From contig NZ_JANXCG010000028.1 in assembly GCF_025060375.1 (NCBI RefSeq), forward strand, positions 1 to 37,189: 37,189 nt of DNA. Reading direction: 5' to 3'. The notes under the pieces were generated by a model. The model was not told the origin of the DNA, did no database searches, and worked only from the letters and a program-made list of their open reading frames with translations. The stretch's first letter is position 1; each line of letters begins with the position of its first letter. The DNA is from Meiothermus sp. Its GTDB lineage: Bacteria > Deinococcota > Deinococci > Deinococcales > Thermaceae. Position numbers and translations under genes: made by a program. Shown piece after piece: positions 37,091 to 37,189 of this stretch.

Positions 37091-37189
37091 ATGGAAACGC
37101 AACCCCAGAATCCAGCCCGTAGGAAGTTCGTGCAGGTCTTGACCGCTGCCGGTGTCTCGGCGGCCCTGGCCCATAGCCTGGTGGGCCGG
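37091..37189 (+). CDS. N-terminus of a Tat-signal protein, cut by window end
   Basis: Thirty-three codons are visible from ATG 37091, preceded by GGAGGTG. The peptide METQPQNPARRKFVQVLTAA and the hydrophobic stretch after it (VSAALAHSLVG) look like a twin-arginine or RR-containing signal peptide. The function is unknown because the mature protein lies outside the window. Its place just after an ECF sigma/anti-sigma pair makes it a candidate member of that regulon. Confidence 0.7.
   Translation, partial: METQPQNPARRKFVQVLTAAGVSAALAHSLVGR

Overview
The window looks like a chromosomal segment of a thermophilic, diderm member of the Deinococcota, family Thermaceae (Meiothermus/Calidithermus/Thermus-like). 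The grounds are the high GC content with long antisense shadow frames, the TAnnnT boxes placed 6-7 nt before start codons (leaderless genes), GTG and TTG starts, the protein families present (a giant TamB, FloA, GNAT-first Pat, RNase J) and a phenylacetate operon whose operator matches the Thermus thermophilus PaaR consensus as I recall it. Genus assignment is inference from protein appearance; no search was run.

Layout. (1) 1-140: the 3' end of an IS481/IS3-like transposase and the probable right end of its element, 5 bp from the rpsO promoter. (2) 146-4639: rpsO (S15), pnp and RNase J, an RNA-turnover cluster with structured leaders. (3) 4703-9813: divergent aroE, then nfeD-floA-proline-rich membrane protein-phoH-ybeY, an order resembling Bacillus yqeZ-yqfA-yqfB...phoH-ybeY. 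(4) 9816-18059 (-): one gene for a giant TamB-like envelope protein of about 2747 aa. (5) 18175-22456: psuG, a RodZ-like protein with an inserted PEGA domain, and a GNAT/acyl-CoA-synthetase fusion (Pat-like). (6) 22468-25311: the paaABCD phenylacetyl-CoA epoxidase operon with a strong promoter and a 20-bp perfect palindromic operator; PaaB is a tandem duplication. (7) 25385-31169: a small lipoprotein facing a Pro/Gln/Gly-rich membrane protein, then minus-strand genes for 3-hydroxyacyl-CoA dehydrogenase, a Tat-exported 5'-nucleotidase-family phosphoesterase and an M20 amidohydrolase. (8) 31226-34111: a long-chain acyl-CoA ligase and minDE. (9) 34113-35809 (-): trpS-scpA. (10) 35885-37189: an ECF sigma factor, its RskA-like anti-sigma factor and the start of a Tat-type protein cut by the window end.

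How the genes work together. The rpsO-pnp-rnj block couples ribosome assembly and RNA decay. NfeD and FloA are a known membrane-microdomain pair, and PhoH and YbeY act in RNA/ribosome metabolism. TamB, RodZ, MinDE and ScpA are envelope or cell-cycle functions. paaABCD, the hydroxyacyl-CoA dehydrogenase and the acyl-CoA ligase are CoA-thioester catabolism, and Pat-type acetyltransferases commonly control acyl-CoA ligases.

No gene-free stretch exceeds 300 bases. The longest gaps are 513-704 (terminator plus pnp leader), 19997-20128 (only a -10-like box near the pat start) and 32964-33074 (minD promoter). I see no tRNA, rRNA or CRISPR array. No wholly new system is evident. The most notable items are the leaderless-promoter pattern, the tandem PaaB, the RodZ-PEGA fusion, the PaaR-type operator and the two proline-rich membrane proteins of unknown function.
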